Below, piece by piece: positions 25,601 through 32,973 of a DNA stretch of 64,000 bases. The stretch spans positions 248,001 to 312,000 of the forward strand of contig CAZJHH010000003.1 in the NCBI GenBank assembly GCA_964545875.1, in the 5' to 3' direction. Source of the DNA: DAIPKP01 sp964545875 (GTDB lineage Bacteria; Synergistota; Synergistia; Synergistales; Aminiphilaceae). Position 1 is the first letter of the stretch, and each line of letters begins with the position of its first letter. The position numbers and the translations under genes were made by a program. The notes below the pieces were generated by a model that saw only the letters and a program-made list of their open reading frames with translations, was not told where the DNA came from and made no database searches.

Positions 25601-25753
25601 AAGGCCGGCTTCTGCCTGTTGGAAGTTGTCGCAACGCCTAAGACCGTAACTCCCACCACGACTCCTTCCAGTGGCGGCGGCAGCGGTTGCTCCTTCGGAT
25701 TCGCTCCTCTGGCCCTTCTGCTCCTCGCTCCTCTGGCGCTTCTCAAGAAGTAG
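22658..25753 (+). CDS. Large secreted protein with SYNERG-CTERM sorting tail
   Basis: 1031 residues from the GTG at 22658 (AAGGAG upstream). Signal peptide: basic NKRK, then FLTGFLVAALVFVACVAFA with cleavage before ADVEP. The last 30 residues are the hallmark of the Synergistota sorting signal: a Thr/Pro/Ser-Gly-rich lead, a Cys (GSGCSFGFAP), a hydrophobic stretch and final KK. Such proteins are thought to be processed and anchored at the envelope. The body is acidic (many Asp, Glu), rich in Cys pairs (CCKK, CCLD, QVCCD) and contains no domain I recognise; it may be a cell-surface or adhesin-like protein. Codon use is less GC-biased than in neighbours, as if selected for high expression or acquired. 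Confidence 0.85.
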   Translation: MNKRKFLTGFLVAALVFVACVAFAADVEPYNTKNLTDAVKFLSGQLNGESITYADNWVASVDADEVYARRFGYDGNTGETVTDATQWEIQGGVLGVDLNGTFTAFDLAFFRGGQGLNDKIVAVSADSDAAMTFVKGLDNSGFEFDAPDATFIATGVSTDDLGTIIFAPCCKKLDWCCLDVNEDTLFVAETSADLGPLSADSSPDVMVYIPCYEAEKRWQITPYDKRVHFEDMVLVNPAQLKEVDRHSTDLCKISYLGNTVETLFSNHYLYVGPYVVESVLDDPHWAYNEDVISADKLYENWVQVASSDFLAERVLNFSPYGLLPRTNTSDFHWRAIVETSVDIAVAQIAANEAQVLAEVCDEPVWTKFNQKYPASPSSTITPDEWPSFLLASDDVPSSLAFRARRIEDGVESIGTFAQYFLYEDDLLTDTAAKHTHTGWLSYLENDPQFALSPGFAQYLAVFPEYDGCVWNDTFASPQLPGDLDGQASRYHMFYRLKDRFGDYGDFCEFTEITYRRWNEQPVCAQICEDDQFFDDDECWIYTPMSVDAATWVEVQAAASEIDWDDVDTFGLASEDCDYVCGGTLGWFHNEESNKIKEKLAAIGDPGDVCLETEFGLQLTDFRNCNPADGVLPIKVEFLLRKDQVCCDTAEIEDILDRLGAHRICGENNQDVYVDDRGREWTMDQINEIANLGPVDAFLSKSGVDRLQVLFMAEDGSLFNLVDLAEEYAFPFNGDHEKADFPWLGVKNFFRVWPQTLSDKTPKPVREMLSVKEAWRNNEQLEFSFYAVFVDETPDDGQWVKASNGYFVIYTGEPNGSDKLLDARVAVACGYGGSQPTPEPKDPEILSITSDPQGTETDADCASDDELTEDSFSDAAWTEILKALNISADDEGDYEYTVTCKDCDDYVVSLDAGLSLDVKVTYEEGEPAPAAGTYRSVFVKDVVNSLYDVLAAEELTIAVEKDVQGVIYEGGAYDADASGDTLKAGFCLLEVVATPKTVTPTTTPSSGGGSGCSFGFAPLALLLLAPLALLKK

Positions 25754-25810
25754 CAGCACCGCTTTTTGAGAGCAGGAACGAATAACCGGTAACATAAGAA
25801 GCTGTACCGA

Positions 25811-25840
25811 GCGGGGGTTCTTCGGAACCCCCGCTTTTTT
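25811..25840 (+). terminator. Intrinsic terminator
   Basis: GCGGGGGTTC-TTCG-GAACCCCCGC followed by six T's, 57 bases after the SYNERG-CTERM gene. Confidence 0.95.
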
Positions 25841-26012
25841 GCACCCTTTCCGTTGTGGTATCATAGGGTGAAGTGTGAATTCTTTCCGGTTCCGACAGAA
25901 GCAGAGCTTTGTCTCTCCGATATGCGTGCGACGCCCAATCCGCCGCATGGTCTGGGCCAACAACCGGTAATGGCAATCCGTACCGCCACATTATACAAAG
26001 CAGGTGATGTTC

Positions 26013-26687
26013 GTGGCTTCATGCGTACTTTTCGATTTCGATATGACCCTGGTGGATAGCAGCTACGCCATTACCCGGTGCCTCAACCTGGTGGGGGAGC
26101 ACTTCGGCCTGGATCCTCTCTCCCGGGAGGCGGTGCTGGCGGGCATCGGGCTTCCCATGGAGGATGCCTGCCGCGGCTATTGGGGGCGTTACGACGAGGC
26201 GTGGCTGGAGTATTACCGCGCCGAGCTTCGGCAAGAGGAGTACGATCATCTCCGCCCCTATGCTTCCACGGTGCCCCTGCTGGAAAGGCTTCGGAGCCTT
26301 TCCGTGCGTACGGGAATCGTGACGAACCGCAGGTATGCCTCCAGGGCCGCCGCTGCGGCGGGGGTGGAGCATCTGGTGGATTGTCTGGTGGGGCTGGAGA
26401 ACGTTGCCCGGGGGAAACCCTTTCCGGATCCTCTCCTCTATGCCCTGAAAGCGTTGGGATGTTCTCCCCGCAAAGCCCTCTACGTGGGAGATACCGCCGA
26501 GGATATGACCGCCGCCGAGGCGGCGGGGATGACCGGTGTGGGAGTGCTCTCGGGAGGGCGTTCCGAAGAGCTCCTTCGGAGTGCCGGAGCCCGATGGGTG
26601 CTGTCTTCCATTGCCGAGTTCGAAAGCTTCTATACCTCCCCCGGCGTTGCTGGGGGGGATGATTGTCGGAGTGGAGAGCCTCGGTGA
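26013..26687 (+). CDS. HAD-superfamily phosphatase (phosphoglycolate phosphatase-like)
   Basis: 224 residues from GTG 26013, chosen because AGGTGA lies five bases upstream; ATG 26007 is an alternative. HAD motifs are complete: nucleophile D8 and D10 in FDFDMTLVD, the threonine of motif II in GIVTNR, the lysine of motif III in GKPFPDPLLY and motif IV VGDTAEDM. The alpha-helical cap between motifs I and II is the C1 type of phosphoglycolate phosphatases and beta-phosphoglucomutases. It dephosphorylates some small phosphorylated metabolite; the substrate is not evident. Its stop overlaps the GTG start of the next gene. Confidence 0.88.
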   Translation: MASCVLFDFDMTLVDSSYAITRCLNLVGEHFGLDPLSREAVLAGIGLPMEDACRGYWGRYDEAWLEYYRAELRQEEYDHLRPYASTVPLLERLRSLSVRTGIVTNRRYASRAAAAAGVEHLVDCLVGLENVARGKPFPDPLLYALKALGCSPRKALYVGDTAEDMTAAEAAGMTGVGVLSGGRSEELLRSAGARWVLSSIAEFESFYTSPGVAGGDDCRSGEPR

Positions 26688-27637
26688 CGAAAAACCTTCG
26701 GCGGGAGATATCTCCGGAGCCTTCCGGAACGAAGGAGAAACCGGATCCCCCGGCATCCCGGGGAAAGCTGGTCTTTCACTGGATTCTTGTCTTTCTCTGC
26801 GTGGGGACGGGCATCTTCGTCTATTCCCGATGGCGGGCTTCCTTCGAGCTTGCCCGGCCCGGTCTTGCGGCGGCGCATCCCTTCGTGTATGCTCCCATCA
26901 TGGAAGTGGTGGCCCTCAAGCTCTGGTGGGAGGAGCCTCTTTCGGGAGCCCCCGGAGTGCCCCCGGAGGAGCGGGAGGTTCCTCTCATTCGGCGGGTGAA
27001 GAAGGGAGATTCTCTTTCTTCCCGGGTGCGGGCCCCTTTTCCGGGGTTTTTCGTCCCCTGGCAGGACGGTCTTGAAGAGGAGTGGAACTTTTCCTCTCTC
27101 TGGAGGCACGAGGTAGCCATGGGGCGTACCTATCTGCTCCAGCAGAAGGACGGCTTTCCCCGGGCCTCCCTGGAGGGAAAGCTGGTAAAGATCCCCCAGG
27201 ATCTGCGGCTTCTCTTTCGGCTTCCCCGAACTCCCGAGGTGGAACGCATTCTTCAGTCCGGCACATTGGCTCTTTCCCTGTATCGGGAAGGGCGTCCCGT
27301 GGAGGGAGTCATCCAGGCGGAGCGCTTCGAGGGAAGCTACGTATGCCTGCTTCTTTCGTTTCCCAACTTTCCCCGGGAGGCTCTGCTCTCCCGAGTGGAG
27401 AAGGTCTATATCTTTTTTCCCGAAGAGTCGGGAGTGCTCATTCCCCAGGGCGCGGTGGCTTTCCGAAACCGCCGGGAGGGAGTTTTTCTCATCACCGGGG
27501 GAGAGGTTCGCTTTCGGCCGGTGGAGGGAAAGCCCGTGGATGCCTTCCGGTATCTCGTTACCAAGGGACTTCAGCCGGGAGATTTGGTTATGGAAAATGC
27601 GCAGATTGCAGAGGAAGGGCGTTTGCGAATATGGTAG
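26684..27637 (+). CDS. HlyD-like membrane-anchored protein next to the division genes
   Basis: 317 residues from GTG 26684, which overlaps the HAD stop by four bases. An N-terminal basic and disordered region is followed by one membrane segment (about 32-48, FHWILVFLCVGTGIFVYS), then a periplasmic part. The end of the protein (VLIPQGAVAFRNRREGVFL, RPVEGKPVDAF, VTKGLQPGDLVME) is the C-terminal beta-barrel and strand pattern of HlyD/RND membrane-fusion proteins. It lacks the long coiled-coil hairpin expected of an efflux adaptor. Proteins of this type precede yggS and sepF in several Firmicutes-type genomes, so a role in envelope/division rather than export is plausible. Function is unknown. 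Confidence 0.65.
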   Translation: MTKNLRREISPEPSGTKEKPDPPASRGKLVFHWILVFLCVGTGIFVYSRWRASFELARPGLAAAHPFVYAPIMEVVALKLWWEEPLSGAPGVPPEEREVPLIRRVKKGDSLSSRVRAPFPGFFVPWQDGLEEEWNFSSLWRHEVAMGRTYLLQQKDGFPRASLEGKLVKIPQDLRLLFRLPRTPEVERILQSGTLALSLYREGRPVEGVIQAERFEGSYVCLLLSFPNFPREALLSRVEKVYIFFPEESGVLIPQGAVAFRNRREGVFLITGGEVRFRPVEGKPVDAFRYLVTKGLQPGDLVMENAQIAEEGRLRIW

Positions 27638-28326
27638 AATTTATACGGCATAATGTGCAGAGAGTTCTGGAAGAGATTGCCCGGGCCGCCGAGGCGGCGG
27701 GGCGCTCCCCCCTGGAGGTGCACCTGGTGGGGGTTTCCAAGTTTCATCCTCTGGAGGCCATGAGAGCCGCGGAAGATACGGGGCTTTTCGCCTTCGGAGA
27801 GAGCCGGGTTCAGGAGGCTCGGGAAAAGTGGGATCTCTGGGAGGGAGAAAAAAAACTCCCCTGGCATCTTATCGGGCATCTCCAGCGCAACAAGGTGCGT
27901 TCCGCCCTGGAGATGTTCGGCTGCATCCACAGTCTGGATTCCCTGCGACTCGCCCGGGAGCTGCAGCGGCAGTGTTCCGAGCTTGGCCGAAGCATTTCGG
28001 TGCTTCTGGAGGTGAATCTCTCCGGCGAGGAGGCCAAATACGGTTTTGCTCCTTCGGAGCTTCCCGGGGCCGTGGAAGTTCTGCTTCGAGAGGGCACCGC
28101 CCTTTCCCTGGACGGATTGATGACCATGGCTCCCTTCGGAGCCTCCGAGAAGGATGCCCGGAGGATTTTTCAAGATCTCCGGAGTCTCCGGGAGCGCATG
28201 AACCGGGATTTTTCCCTGCATATGAAGGAGCTTTCCATGGGTATGAGCGACGATTATCCCTGGGCGGTACGCGAGGGAAGCACTCTTGTGCGGGTAGGAA
28301 CTGCTATTTTTGGAAATCGGGAATAA
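27631..28326 (+). CDS. yggS: YggS-family pyridoxal-phosphate homeostasis protein
   Basis: 231 residues; the ATG overlaps the end of the HlyD-like gene. The alanine-racemase-like barrel is recognised from HLVGVSKFHP (Lys that binds PLP), GHLQRNKVR, HSLDS, EVNLSGEEAKYGF and the C-terminal SMGMSDDYPWAVREG. YggS binds PLP without known enzymatic activity and keeps free PLP and amino-acid pools balanced. Its position just upstream of sepF is the usual one in many bacteria. Confidence 0.93.
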   Translation: MVEFIRHNVQRVLEEIARAAEAAGRSPLEVHLVGVSKFHPLEAMRAAEDTGLFAFGESRVQEAREKWDLWEGEKKLPWHLIGHLQRNKVRSALEMFGCIHSLDSLRLARELQRQCSELGRSISVLLEVNLSGEEAKYGFAPSELPGAVEVLLREGTALSLDGLMTMAPFGASEKDARRIFQDLRSLRERMNRDFSLHMKELSMGMSDDYPWAVREGSTLVRVGTAIFGNRE

Positions 28327-28330
28327 TCTT

Positions 28331-28339
28331 TGCTATAGT
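28331..28339 (+). promoter_or_regulatory. Extended -10 promoter for sepF
   Basis: TGCTATAGT, an extended -10 element, four bases after the yggS stop. sepF may also be read from the upstream operon. Confidence 0.35.
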
Positions 28340-28431
28340 AGAAGGGCATACCGCAGATATCCTTTCTTGGCTCCCCGGAGACGGAGAGGTGGCTGGAGCG
28401 ACGGCGGTACTGCGGAGGGGGCGGAGAACGG

Positions 28432-28827
28432 GTGTTTGAAAAACTTCTTGTAAAGCTGGGGATCCTCGAAGAGATCATCGAAGAATACGACGTGGAGGAT
28501 GACGAAGTCCATCTCGAACGCCGAAGGCGGGTGCTGGATCCGGTTCCCCCGGATGCGGTGCTTTCCATCGTGCGGGGAAGCCTTTGCGTGGAGCAGCGGG
28601 AGCGGATTGCGGAAGCTCTGCACCAGGGAATGCTGATTATCGTGGATCTCCGCAAGGTGGACCGTGACGTGGGGCAGAGCGCCCTGGATTTTATCTGCGG
28701 CGTGGCCTATGCCACCAAGGGTGCGGTGATGCGCATCGCTCCGGGGGTCTTCCTCGCCATACCCGATCAGAGCTTGGTGGAAGAGTGGCACAGCGAGGAA
28801 TCTGAGAAGAAGGGGCAGATTTTATGA
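28432..28827 (+). CDS. sepF: Cell division protein SepF
   Basis: 131 residues from GTG 28432, with a G-rich site upstream. The C-terminal SepF fold is seen (CVEQRERIAEALHQGMLII, VDLRKVDRDVGQSALDFI, CGVAYATKGAVMRIAPGVFL), while the N-terminus (FEKLLVKLGIL) should be the membrane-binding amphipathic helix. SepF bundles FtsZ filaments and tethers the ring to the membrane in bacteria lacking or supplementing FtsA. It is next to DivIVA, with a 4-base overlap at the start codon of the latter. Confidence 0.92.
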   Translation: MFEKLLVKLGILEEIIEEYDVEDDEVHLERRRRVLDPVPPDAVLSIVRGSLCVEQRERIAEALHQGMLIIVDLRKVDRDVGQSALDFICGVAYATKGAVMRIAPGVFLAIPDQSLVEEWHSEESEKKGQIL

Positions 28828-29399
28828 CGCAAGAGCTTCTTTCGGCGTTGGACGTAACGAACCGGATATTTCGCCGTTCCCTCCGGGGATACGATATTGC
28901 GGAGGTGGACGAGTTTCTGGATGCGGTTTCGGATACCATCCATATCTATGCGGAGCGGGTGCGGGAGTGTGAAAGCACCATCGCGGGGCTTCGGGAGCAG
29001 ATGCAGGAGTACCAGAATCTTCGGGATTCCATGCAGGAGGCCCTGATTATGGCCCAGAAAAGCGCGGAAGAGCGTATCGCCGCGGCGGAACAGCAGGCCC
29101 AGGCCCTTATCGGAGATGCCCGTTCCAGGGCGGAGAACATCGTGCAGCAGGCCAACGGGGATGCCGAGGGAATTCGCCGGGAGATGAAGGTTTTACGGGA
29201 GAAGAAAAGCACCATGCTGGCGGAGCTTCGGGGCTTTCTCGCCCGGTTCGAGGCCCTTCTGGAAAACCAGGGAGAGGACGAAGAGCCTGTTCAGCCCGCT
29301 GCCCGGACGGAGGATTCTCTCTTTTCCTCCCTTCCGGCCTCCTCGGAGCCTGCCGCTTCCGATGCGGGGGATTCTCTCAAAATTCCTCCCCGCTACTGA
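28824..29399 (+). CDS. divIVA: DivIVA-domain protein
   Basis: 191 residues. The N-terminal DivIVA motif is present: DVTNRIFRRSLRGYDIAEVDEFLD, here split by RRSLRGYD, the membrane-curvature binding site in the family. It is followed by a long coiled coil (about 40-150) and an acidic, Ser/Pro-rich tail. DivIVA marks poles and division sites. The ATG overlaps the sepF stop (ATGA). The gene ends the group; a terminator follows at 29514. Confidence 0.88.
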   Translation: MTQELLSALDVTNRIFRRSLRGYDIAEVDEFLDAVSDTIHIYAERVRECESTIAGLREQMQEYQNLRDSMQEALIMAQKSAEERIAAAEQQAQALIGDARSRAENIVQQANGDAEGIRREMKVLREKKSTMLAELRGFLARFEALLENQGEDEEPVQPAARTEDSLFSSLPASSEPAASDAGDSLKIPPRY

Positions 29400-29513
29400 G
29401 CTGCCGAGCCGAAAGGCGGGACTGTCTCGTATAGCTTCTCTGCAAAATCTCCCCGAAAGAGCCTTATGACAGGGCGGAGCTTGAAGAGGGCAGCGGGGAT
29501 TTCGAATTTCTTC

Positions 29514-29541
29514 GGGCGGACCTGTGGTGTCCGCCCCTTGT
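29514..29541 (+). terminator. Terminator of the sepF-divIVA operon
   Basis: GGGCGGAC-CTGTGGT-GTCCGCCC followed by CTTGTT, 115 bases after divIVA. Confidence 0.7.
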
Positions 29542-29639
29542 TGTGCCGAAAGGGTGCGGCGGAGAAGGATTTTTACGCCGTTCTGCCGGGGCAGAGGCGG
29601 AACGTGCGAGTATGAATACGGTTTGGGAGGTTTTTCGTT

Positions 29640-29876
29640 ATGTGTCTTGCGGTACCCCATAGAATTATTCGTCTTCTCGGCCCCGGTGAGGCCCTTGCGG
29701 AGGTCCGGGGAGTGCGCCGGCACATCCGCACGGAGTGCCTTCCCTCGGTGGAAGAAGGGGATACGGTGCTGGTTCATGCGGGATTCGCCATCGAGAAGGT
29801 GCTTCCCCGACAGGAGGAGGAACTCGCCTCTCTCTGGGAGGAGATCTACGCCTTGTCGGAAGGAAACCCCTCGTGA
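29640..29876 (+). CDS. hypC: Hydrogenase maturation chaperone HypC/HupF family
   Basis: 78 residues beginning MCLAVPHRI, in which Cys2 is the conserved ligand that binds HypD and the Fe(CN)2CO cluster precursor. HypC carries the iron with its ligands to the NiFe hydrogenase large subunit. GGGAGG precedes the ATG. It is the first gene of hypCDE; the hypD GTG overlaps its stop. Confidence 0.95.
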   Translation: MCLAVPHRIIRLLGPGEALAEVRGVRRHIRTECLPSVEEGDTVLVHAGFAIEKVLPRQEEELASLWEEIYALSEGNPS

Positions 29877-30979
29877 CCTCCCTCTCCCGGGCCCAGGCCT
29901 GCCTCGGGGCCATCCGGGAGCGTCAGGCATCTCTGAAAGAGCCGGTGCTTCTCATGGAGGTCTGCGGCACCCACACCATGGCCATCGCCCGGCATGCCCT
30001 CAAGCAGCTTCTTCCCCGGGAACTCTCCCTCGTTTCCGGGCCGGGATGTCCGGTCTGCGTCACCCATCAGAGGGATCTGGAACAGGCCCTCGCCCTGGCC
30101 CGGCAGAAGGGGGTGCTTCTTGCTACCTACGGGGATATGCTCCGGGTGCCGGGATATGCCTCCTCTCTTCAGGAGGAAAAGGCCCGGGGGGCTTCGGTAC
30201 GGGTGGTTACCTCCGCCATGGAGGCTCTGGAGCTTGCCCGAAACAATGGGGCTCAGAAGACGGTCTTTCTCGGCATTGGCTTCGAAACCACCGCTCCCGC
30301 CACTGCGGCGGCCCTCCTCCGGGCGAGAGAAGAAAAAATCTCCAATTTTTTCGTTCATTCCCTCCACAAGCGGGTGCCTCCGGTGCTCCGCTTTCTGGCT
30401 TCCCAAAAGGATATCCCCCTCCGGGGCTTTCTGCTTCCGGGGCATGTGGCCACCATTCTCGGAGAGGCTCCCTTTGCGTTTCTCGGGGAGGAGTATTCCC
30501 TGGCCTCGGTCATTGCGGGGTTTGAGCGGGAGGAGATTCTCCTGGGCATAGCGGCTCTTCTGGGGCAGATCCTCCGGAAGGAGTTCCGGGTTCAGAACGT
30601 TTACCCCCAAAGCGTCCGATCCGGCGGAAACCCCGAAGCCCGAAAGCTCATGGATGAGGTTTTCCGGCCCGCCCGGGCTCTCTGGCGGGGATTGGGAGAG
30701 CTCGACGATTCGGGGCTCGTTCTTGGAGAAGCCTACGAAGCTTTCGACGCCTCTTTTCTGGTGCCCCCTCTTTCGGAGGAGCTTGAAGAAGAGCATGTCC
30801 AAGCCCGGAATCTCTGCCGCTGCGGCGACATTCTTTTGGGGCGCCTCGCCCCCCGGGAGTGCCCTCTCTTCGGCTCTTCCTGCACACCGGTGCACCCCCT
30901 GGGGCCCTGCATGGTCTCCGGCGAGGGGAGCTGCGCCGCCGCATGGCGGTACGAAAAGACCTTCAAAGGAGCGAACTGA
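29873..30979 (+). CDS. hypD: Hydrogenase maturation protein HypD
   Basis: 368 residues from a GTG that overlaps the hypC stop. Landmarks: EVCGTHTMA with the conserved Cys, GPGCPVCV, GIGFETTAPATA, GHVATILG and the C-terminal [4Fe-4S] cysteines in ARNLCRCGDILLG and SSCTPVHPLGPC. HypD is the scaffold on which CN and CO are attached to iron. No hydrogenase genes are in the window. Confidence 0.95.
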   Translation: MTSLSRAQACLGAIRERQASLKEPVLLMEVCGTHTMAIARHALKQLLPRELSLVSGPGCPVCVTHQRDLEQALALARQKGVLLATYGDMLRVPGYASSLQEEKARGASVRVVTSAMEALELARNNGAQKTVFLGIGFETTAPATAAALLRAREEKISNFFVHSLHKRVPPVLRFLASQKDIPLRGFLLPGHVATILGEAPFAFLGEEYSLASVIAGFEREEILLGIAALLGQILRKEFRVQNVYPQSVRSGGNPEARKLMDEVFRPARALWRGLGELDDSGLVLGEAYEAFDASFLVPPLSEELEEEHVQARNLCRCGDILLGRLAPRECPLFGSSCTPVHPLGPCMVSGEGSCAAAWRYEKTFKGAN

Positions 30980-30983
30980 ATCT

Positions 30984-31976
30984 ATGGCTATACTGCAATC
31001 GGGACACGGCGGAGGAGGGCGGCTCTCGTCGGAGCTCGTAGGAGCTCTGGCGGAGCGGTTTACCTCCCGGAACCTTCCCTCTCCGGAGATGGAGGACTGC
31101 GCTCTCCTTTCGGCAAACCAGGGCATCACCCTGGACGGATTTACCGTCACTCCCCGGTTCTTTCCCGGGGGCTCCCTGGGAAAGCTGGCGGTCTGCGGAA
31201 GCATCAACGATCTTGCGGTGCGGGGCATGCGGCCGGAACATATTCTGCTGGGGGTCATAGCCGAAGAAGGGCTGGAGCGGGAGGAGCTTCTGGAGCATAT
31301 GGGTCAGGCCGCGGCGGTCTGTGCCGCCGAAGGGGTGACGCTTTTGGGAGGAGATACCAAGGTGGTTCCCCGGGGAGCTCTGGACGGGCTCTTTCTTACC
31401 ACCTGCGCCGTGGGAAGCCTGGCCCTTTCTCGGGTTCCCGGCATGGCCCGGATGCAGCCCGGAGACGTGCTGTTTCTTACGGGGCCTCCGGGACGCCATG
31501 GAGCCTGCATCGCCGCCTGCCGGTACGATTTGGAGATTCCCGGCCTGGAGAGCGACTGCGCCTCTCTCTGGGGGCTTCTGGAGCCTCTTTTCGCCCTTCC
31601 GGGGTTCCGCTGCGCCCGGGATGCCACCCGAGGCGGCGTGGGAACGGTGCTCTGCGAGTGGGCGGAGGGACGTCACCTGGGGCTTCTTCTGGAGGAGGAA
31701 GCCCTTCCCGAGGATTCACGGGTGGCCTCTCTGGGAGATCTTCTGGGGCTGGAGCCTCTCTACCTGGCCTGTGAAGGCACCGCGGTGGTGGCGGTGGCTC
31801 CCGAGGATGCCGAGGAGTGTCTGAAAAAGCTGCGCGCCCATCCTCTGGGAAAGGATGCCGCCCGGATCGGATACGTTACGGAGGAGCATCCCGGAACGGT
31901 GGGGCTCAGAACATCCCTGGGAGGCGTCCGGGTGCTGGACATGCCCGTGGGGGATCCCCTGCCGAGAATATGCTGA
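30984..31976 (+). CDS. hypE: Hydrogenase maturation protein HypE
   Basis: 330 residues. It has the AIR synthase/PurM-like fold (AVCGSINDLAVRGMRP, LLGGDTKVVPRG, RDATRGGVGTVL), and ends in PRIC, the C-terminal Cys that is carbamoylated by HypF and then dehydrated to thiocyanate. The start ATG is 4 bases after hypD. HypF, HypA and HypB are not in the window. Confidence 0.95.
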   Translation: MAILQSGHGGGGRLSSELVGALAERFTSRNLPSPEMEDCALLSANQGITLDGFTVTPRFFPGGSLGKLAVCGSINDLAVRGMRPEHILLGVIAEEGLEREELLEHMGQAAAVCAAEGVTLLGGDTKVVPRGALDGLFLTTCAVGSLALSRVPGMARMQPGDVLFLTGPPGRHGACIAACRYDLEIPGLESDCASLWGLLEPLFALPGFRCARDATRGGVGTVLCEWAEGRHLGLLLEEEALPEDSRVASLGDLLGLEPLYLACEGTAVVAVAPEDAEECLKKLRAHPLGKDAARIGYVTEEHPGTVGLRTSLGGVRVLDMPVGDPLPRIC

Positions 31977-32090
31977 AAGGCGAGTGACGGGGCGAGAGTG
32001 GCTGTGCAAAGGATGTGCCATGAGGCGCGGAGAGCTGGAATCGTTTCTTTCGGAAAAGGAAGAGAAAGCCTTTCATAAAAAGCCACAAAA

Positions 32091-32118
32091 AAAGAGGGGG
32101 TGCGTTTTCCCCCTCTTT
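32091..32118. terminator. Bidirectional terminator between hypE and ymdB
   Basis: AAAGAGGGGG and CCCCCTCTTT pair around an 8-base loop; T's follow on both strands. It lies between the convergent hypE and ymdB genes. Confidence 0.8.
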
Positions 32119-32174
32119 CGCGTTTCGCATATCTTTTTCATATCTTCTGCGTTTTGCCCGTATTTCGATGTTTC

Positions 32175-32957
32175 TCAGGCCTTTTCCAGCGGCAGAGCGA
32201 TGCGCTCCACCGAAAGGGCCCGGCCTGTTTCGTCATCCACTTCCGTCAAAAGCCCCCGAAGTTCCACCTGCCGGGCGCAGACCTCGAACTTGGAAGGCAA
32301 TCCGTCGAGAAACCGGGACAAGGTGCCTTCCACCTCCATGCCGATAACGCCTCCCTGGCCGCCGGTCATTCCCGCATCGGTGATCACCGCAGTGCCTCCG
32401 GGCAGAATCTCCTCGTCCGCCGTCTGGATGTGGGTGTGGGTTCCCACGATGCAGGAGACCCGGCCGTCCAGATAGTGGAAGAAGGCCCGCTTTTCCGAGG
32501 TCGCCTCGGCGTGGAAATCCACGAAGACGCAGAGAACGTCGTTGTGTTCCAGCAGGGCGTCCGCCTTGCGAAAGGGACAGTCCAGGGGGGGCATGTAGAC
32601 CCGCCCCTGAAGGTTGATTACCCGGAGGCGTTTGCCCTTTTTCTCCAGCACCACCGTTCCCGATCCGGGTACTCCCAGGGGATAGTTGGCGGGCCGGAGA
32701 ACCCGGGGTTCCTCGTCCAGCACGGGGAGAAACTCTTTTTTATCCCAGATGTGGTTTCCTCCGGTAATGCAGTCCACTCCGAGGTGAAAAAGCTCGTCCA
32801 TCACCTTTTGGGTAAGGCCGAACCCCCCTGCGGCGTTTTCGCCGTTCACCACGATAAAATCCAGGGGGCCCCGTTCCTCTTTAAGCCGGGGAAGCAGGGA
32901 TACCAGGGCCTCCCTGCCGCTCCGTCCCATAACGTCGCCGATAAAAAGAATGCGCAT
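32175..32957 (-). CDS. ymdB: YmdB-family metallophosphoesterase (TIGR00282)
   Basis: 260 residues. All metal-binding motifs of the YmdB branch are visible: IGDVMGRSGR, NGENAAGGFG, GGNHIWDKKE, DFHAEATSEK and GTHTHIQTAD. YmdB-type enzymes hydrolyse 2',3'-cyclic nucleotides (and in Bacillus affect biofilm and motility). It is 16 bases downstream of rny, the usual partner. Both are minus strand. Confidence 0.92.
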   Translation of the reverse strand: MRILFIGDVMGRSGREALVSLLPRLKEERGPLDFIVVNGENAAGGFGLTQKVMDELFHLGVDCITGGNHIWDKKEFLPVLDEEPRVLRPANYPLGVPGSGTVVLEKKGKRLRVINLQGRVYMPPLDCPFRKADALLEHNDVLCVFVDFHAEATSEKRAFFHYLDGRVSCIVGTHTHIQTADEEILPGGTAVITDAGMTGGQGGVIGMEVEGTLSRFLDGLPSKFEVCARQVELRGLLTEVDDETGRALSVERIALPLEKA

Positions 32958-32973
32958 ATTTGAAAGGATCTTT

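Noticed and set aside
23396..25963. Long minus-strand ORF opposite the SYNERG-CTERM gene
   Set aside because: Shadow frame without ribosome-binding site; the plus strand has promoter, signal peptide, sorting tail and terminator.
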